Shown: piece after piece, positions 59,709 to 64,000 of the stretch
Numbering within the stretch: position 1 is the first letter of the stretch
Layout: every line of letters begins with the position of its first letter
Source: Myxocyprinus asiaticus
Taxonomy: Eukaryota > Chordata > Actinopteri > Cypriniformes > Catostomidae
Length of the DNA stretch: 64,000 bases
NCBI RefSeq assembly: GCF_019703515.2
Contig: NC_059372.1
Span: 16,405,492 to 16,469,491 of the forward strand
Reading direction: 5' to 3'
The notes under the pieces: generated by a model
Database searches by the model: none
What the model saw: the letters and a program-made list of their open reading frames with translations, nothing else
What the model was told of the DNA's origin: nothing
Position numbers and translations under genes: made by a program

Positions 59709-60024
59709 GAAAGACAGTGATTGTGACCATCAGAAGACGAGAGATAACGAGCGCAACCAGTAATAACACACAAAGGAAAGGCATATTTAAAAAAAAACAT
59801 GTCTTTAAAAAGACGTTCCGTGTGTGCCGCTCTGTTAGAAAAATATACTCTTTTAGAGAAATATACTCTTTTATTTATGCCGAAGTGCCCAGGGGCATTC
59901 TCTGCAGTGCACCAGTGCAGAGGGGGGAGAAGCCACTGAAATGCGCCGTCAGATCCAGCAGAGGTGAATGAACAGTTATGGGAATTCAGCTCAGTGAGCA
60001 TGACCGTTCGGCTCCAAAGAGAAA

Positions 60025-60197
60025 ATCTGAATGAGTGGTTGCATACCAGCTCCTTTTATACTCGTACGTCCGGGGGAGTGGCGTGCAAATACCACTCGCC
60101 AATTTTCATTGGCTTTTTATCAAAGACCAGAGCTCCCAAGAATGACCCCTAGTGTCACTACATCGACACAACATCAAGAGAGTGACAGATAGGGAAC
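60025..60197. repeat. DIRS copy 2 right inverted terminal repeat
   Basis: Inverted match to the left end. It has a deletion of about 15 bp (the cgagacacct part) relative to the left repeat. Confidence 0.85.
60052..60060 (-). promoter_or_regulatory. TATA box in DIRS copy 2 right terminal repeat
   Basis: TATAAAAGG on the minus strand, about 345 bp upstream of the gag start, at the same place as in copy 1. Confidence 0.6.
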
Positions 60198-60339
60198 ATG
60201 TAGAGACAGAGAATAAAGTTATTATTACATTTTCTTTCGAAGTTGTGTATTTAATTATCAGTGACGATATTTTGGTGGTTCTTAATAATAATTGGATATC
60301 GGTATTGGGTATCTGCACACAGATTTGTATGCATCCCTA

Positions 60340-62147
60340 TTTTTAAGACGACATGTCAAGTTGTTTAAAAACAAAAAAAACTCTTTAAGTTCTGTTCCAT
60401 TCTTTTGTGCTCTGTCCAATGTTTTTTGATGCCCTTAAGAAATGCATTTAATCAGTGTCTGGTGGACATGACCCTAAACCAGCCTAATTAATAACTAGTC
60501 GATTTGAAAATATGTAGTTTTGCACAGCTTATACCTTATTTGAGGCCTGCATAATGAAATATTTAATGCCACTGGTTTCGTTCAGCATTGCCATGCTGCT
60601 ACCAGTCAGCTCATCTTAGTGCACGATGGCCCCATTGTCAACAGTATGATTAATATTTGCTGTTCTCTCTTTCCATATGCAGTAGTCACTAGAGACGTCC
60701 TGCACTCAACAGAAAAAAAAAGAAAAAAGTGATGAGTGTGTGTGCATGTTTGTGAGTTGTACTCTATTATTGTTCTTCATGCATGCCCTAGAGCACCAAA
60801 AACAAAAAAAACAGCAAACAAATAAATGACAGACTAATCAGAAGAGGCATGAGAAGGATGGAGAGAATGAGGGACAGTGAATAAAGTATGTGAAGGCTGC
60901 CTTCAAAGCCAGGAGATCTTCCTTGTTTGTAGGATCAGAACGTAGTCCCTAACCAGGCGTCCCCTCTTCGGTTTCATTCTCTCCTTGCAGACTCATTACA
61001 GACACTCACAATGTGAGCGATACACAGGATGCATACTTCACAGAATACCACAAAACAAAGCCCGGCTAATGGCACTGAGCAAATCTTAATTACAAATCTT
61101 CTCAAGAGGCACGGAAGATTCCTTTTGTGTGTCCCCAAAAGGCAATCAAATAAGCCATTCAGCCTGTCCAGAATGCATCACCTGGATTTTGTTGTTGGTG
61201 CGAACCAGCGTGTGGATCGTTTAATTTGATCTCTTCATTCATTATGCTTCTATCAGTCACACTGCTCTGTTTTTATGTAACAGCATGTAGTGATTATGAT
61301 CAAAATTTGATCTAAAACCTCAGTTAAGTCTGCTCATTCACCACACTGCCTCATTGTGGTCCTAGAGTTTTACTCTATAAGCATTTTCCAGTTGGGTGTA
61401 AGTGATTTTCTTTATATGGTAGCACGTAGTTCTTCCTGTGCAGTGATTTAGCTGTTTTATGGCTTTCACACCAACCAAAAACCTCTCATGGTTTACCCAG
61501 ATGTTTCCTGTTGATATTCTACTCTTTGGTATGATTTTTGGTCTTGCCTTTATGTGTCTCTGCCTGCTAGTCTGCTTTCGCTCTTTCCCTTGGTCTCGCT
61601 CGATTTCTACCCATCTTTCATCCTTTTTCTCCCATTTTGCTTCTATTCTCTGTCCTCTCTGTCCTGTGTCTCTTCACTGGCAGATTGACTTGCTTCATCT
61701 TCTCCCCTTCACATTTCAACATAAGCCCATTTCAATTCTCATCTCTCCTTCAAAGGGTCTTTCACCATCCCTCTCTCACTACCTTGCTCTCTGGGGAGTG
61801 TGGAGGGAGAGAAGAGGGCAGCCTTGAAAGACAAAGATGAAAGAGAAAAGAAGAAACAAACAAGCAAACAAATAAACTCTGCACTAAAACAGGAAAGAAA
61901 GCCATAGTGGAGGCAGACTGACAAGGCCCAGGTGGTAATGTACATGTACAGCCATAAAGCTTAGGACACTGACCTATAATGCAGAGAGAACAGGACAACA
62001 CACTCTTTATCGCTAACAACATGTTTGTCCAAGAAAATGTTTGCTCCTAAACCATTATATAACATTGATATTGTGGCTTGTTTTATTTGATCTTCATTTA
62101 AAAACTCCATATTGTCAAAATTGATAAGTCGGTGGGTTGTCTGAATG
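60340..62147. other. Unique non-coding stretch
   Basis: No transposon ends. The part 60900-61230 has even composition without simple repeats. A pyrimidine-rich patch lies at 61570-61800. Open frames there are low complexity. Confidence 0.35.
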
Positions 62148-62155
62148 ACTAGTCA

Positions 62156-63285
62156 GTAAAAGGGTGTAAAAAAAATATCATATTTTATTGTATCGTATGA
62201 TACAATGCTCTCGATTTGATATCATATGTATCGTACGATACCTAAATAAATGCATAAGTGTGATTAAAACCAAGCAATGCAACACTGAGAGCCGTGAAAC
62301 AGTCTCCTCCAAGGAGAGGCAGCGCTGAGCGCTCACAGGAAAACAGAGCAACTAGACTAACATAAGCGAGTTGGGAGCTCAAAGACCAATGGTAAACAGT
62401 ATGTAAATTGTATTGCTACAGCTTGTTGAATATGCTGAACAACGGTGTCCCGTTGCTACTGTTCATCAAACGTATTGTTTTATTTACGCTGACATCACTG
62501 CACAAATTAGTGGATTTGCAAGGCAGAAACAGCAGCAGCAAGTTGCAATTATCAGTCAGCTTCTCCCAGCTGACACTGAGCGTAATCACATGTGCAGGAA
62601 GTTTATAACTATGAAAAACCAGCTTTTAAAAAAATAAATAAAATTAAATGAGCAAAACACTTGCGCGCATTGGATAAGCCGTTATGACTGCTAAAGTTTA
62701 AATGCAAAGTGAAACTGGGGCAAAAATATTACGTGTGCCGATCGGTTTTTGCTCAGACCATGAAATAATATTGTATTATGTACATATAACGTAAAGCCAG
62801 AGGTCAGGTTCTTTTTACGTTTTTTTTTTTTTTTTTCTCCACTAACTATTGAAAGGATTAATTTTTTTCTTTTCCACGGTCACCTTTAGCTTGCTCACTG
62901 GGGGCTTTAAGACTTTAAGGCATGATTTTCTACAAAGCTGCTTTGAAACCATGTGCATTGTGAAAAAAATGCTATTGAAATTAAAATGACTTTAATGTAG
63001 ACAAACTCATTTTTCACATGAAAATTGTGAGTTTTTCTCATAACAATCTGCTGATAAATTCAGTGCTGTTGTTTAAGTTACTTTATTATAGAGCTCTACT
63101 TTGTGTTGCCAATGTCAGACACTGTTGTGTCACTTAAGATTTAAAATAAATGTATGTCGAATCCTTGAATAATTTTAAGCGGGGGAAAAAAAATTGTTAA
63201 CATCTGTTTTATTGATATAATCATAGCGTATCATATCTGCATCGGATTGTATCGTATCGTGAGATTTGTGTATCATTATGTGTCT
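62156..63285. mobile_element. Probable hAT-like element with 8-bp target duplication
   Basis: The octamer actagtca occurs at 62148-62155 and 63286-63293. Just inside are tatcgtatgataca on the left and gtatcgtatcgtga on the right, an inverted, palindrome-rich subterminal pair. The extreme ends are degraded (gtaaaagggtgt / attatgtgtct). The 1.13-kb interior has no transposase. The flanking sequence (tgggttgtctgaatg before, actaatcagtcttaag after) may itself be an older element. Confidence 0.55.
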
Positions 63286-63293
63286 ACTAGTCA

Positions 63294-64000
63294 ACTAATC
63301 AGTCTTAAGAAAGCCCTGTATTATTAGGCTAGCATAGGTTTATCTGACTCCAGTTGGCCACTTTTCTTAATGTGAGTTTACATACAGCACATTCTTCTGT
63401 TCAGGACCGTCGTTAGGGCAGTGCAATCGGCCCAGCTGCTAACCTCCCCGAACGGCGATCGTAACTGTACTTATATTAAATCTATATACTGTAGGTATAT
63501 GTATATACAATATATCACAAATATCATCCCAGATTTAAAGAACAATATTTGAATCATTCTGAAGTTTCACTGCAATCTTATCATTGACAGAGGATATTTT
63601 CTGTAGCAATTAAATTACAAATAAGTCTTAAAATTCCCTGAACTCCCGTTAGATATTTACCACACTGGGGAGCTCTTCCTTAGGGACAGCAACTGTATTA
63701 AAAGGTTCAGCATCCGCCTGTCTCTTCATTTCTGTACATCTGTTCCACTCATTCCCCCCACCCCACCCCCCCTATTTTATTTGGTGTATGGGTTTAATGG
63801 AGTCTGGTCAGAGGGCTGTATTGGGGTCTAATGAGGGCTACATCACAGACGCAGGCCAATGTCAAATGTCTGGCCTTATTTACAGGTGAGGGCTTGCTTG
63901 ACACAGAAACAGGCATAGAGAGTTAATTAGGCAGGAAGGTAAGGTGGTCAATGATAGGCAAACCCCATACATACACTCCCAGTTGCTCTAATGCTCACAC
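63294..64000. other. No feature recognised
   Basis: Non-coding DNA to the end of the window, with a C run near 63757-63772. Confidence 0.35.

Larger units (their letters stand above)
54762..60197 (-). mobile_element. DIRS retrotransposon, copy 2 (structurally complete, coding broken)
   Basis: A 5.44-kb element with inverted terminal repeats at both ends, an internal complementary region at 55044-55148, and, in minus-strand order, gag, RT, RNase H and a tyrosine recombinase. DIRS elements use the recombinase instead of a DDE integrase and leave no target duplication; none is seen. Ends are gtcatggttact and agatagggaac. All coding regions contain frameshifts, and RT and recombinase show damage. 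The same family as copy 1, same orientation, 22 kb apart. Confidence 0.9.

Overview
The window looks like AT-rich, non-coding DNA of a teleost fish, most likely a cyprinid or another otophysan. The reasons are the repeats: several Tc1-like transposon families, hAT and Harbinger-type non-autonomous elements, tRNA-derived SINEs, L2-type LINE tails, DIRS retrotransposons with split inverted repeats, and a Ty3/gypsy element with integrase upstream of reverse transcriptase. No complete host gene is visible. The only host-like or domesticated-like coding signal is a short candidate first exon at 48413-48514 ending in a good splice donor. The window is therefore intergenic or lies inside a long intron.

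Layout. 1-16 kb: mostly unique DNA carrying a tandemly duplicated dispersed repeat (287-778), a hAT-like element with a perfect 8-bp target duplication (5154-6570), a solo LTR with a 5-bp target duplication (7879-8467), and Tc1-derived relics (9188, 11867). 16.3-19.6 kb: a three-level nest, with a LINE inside a hAT-like element inside an AT-rich element. 21-30 kb: a SINE, two Harbinger-type MITEs (22272 and 28894; the first sits inside another repeat), a second N-terminal-only Tc1 derivative (25306) and a second hAT-like element (27859-28760).

30-37.6 kb: a dense transposon cluster. It holds an internally deleted Tc1 relic, a SINE fused to a 5'-truncated Tc1 element with an almost intact 333-residue DD34E transposase, and a second Tc1-like relic. 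The second relic is filled with an inverted copy of DNA lying 4.7 kb away and then broken by DIRS copy 1 (32955-36203). 38-44.7 kb: an L2-type LINE end, then a mosaic Gmr1-like Ty3/gypsy region on the minus strand (gag knuckle, protease, integrase, RT, RNase H, with three LTR-like blocks of two types and an L2 insertion).

44.7-50 kb: a third Tc1-derived MITE, an AT-rich element, the candidate exon and a 290-bp-arm foldback. 52-60.3 kb: a decayed hAT-like element apparently split by a Tc1-like element, a 760-bp foldback and the fuller DIRS copy 2 (54762-60197, gag, RT, RNase H and tyrosine recombinase in broken frames, minus strand). 60.3-64 kb: mostly unique DNA plus one further hAT-like element.

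Functionally, nothing here forms a host pathway. The elements interact as parasites do: autonomous transposases and retroelement polyproteins (now nearly all broken) mobilised short derivatives lacking catalytic domains. The best preserved protein is the Tc1 transposase at 30812-31813, but its element lacks most of its left terminal repeat and is probably immobile. Family names come from recognising sequence motifs by eye; no database search was run.
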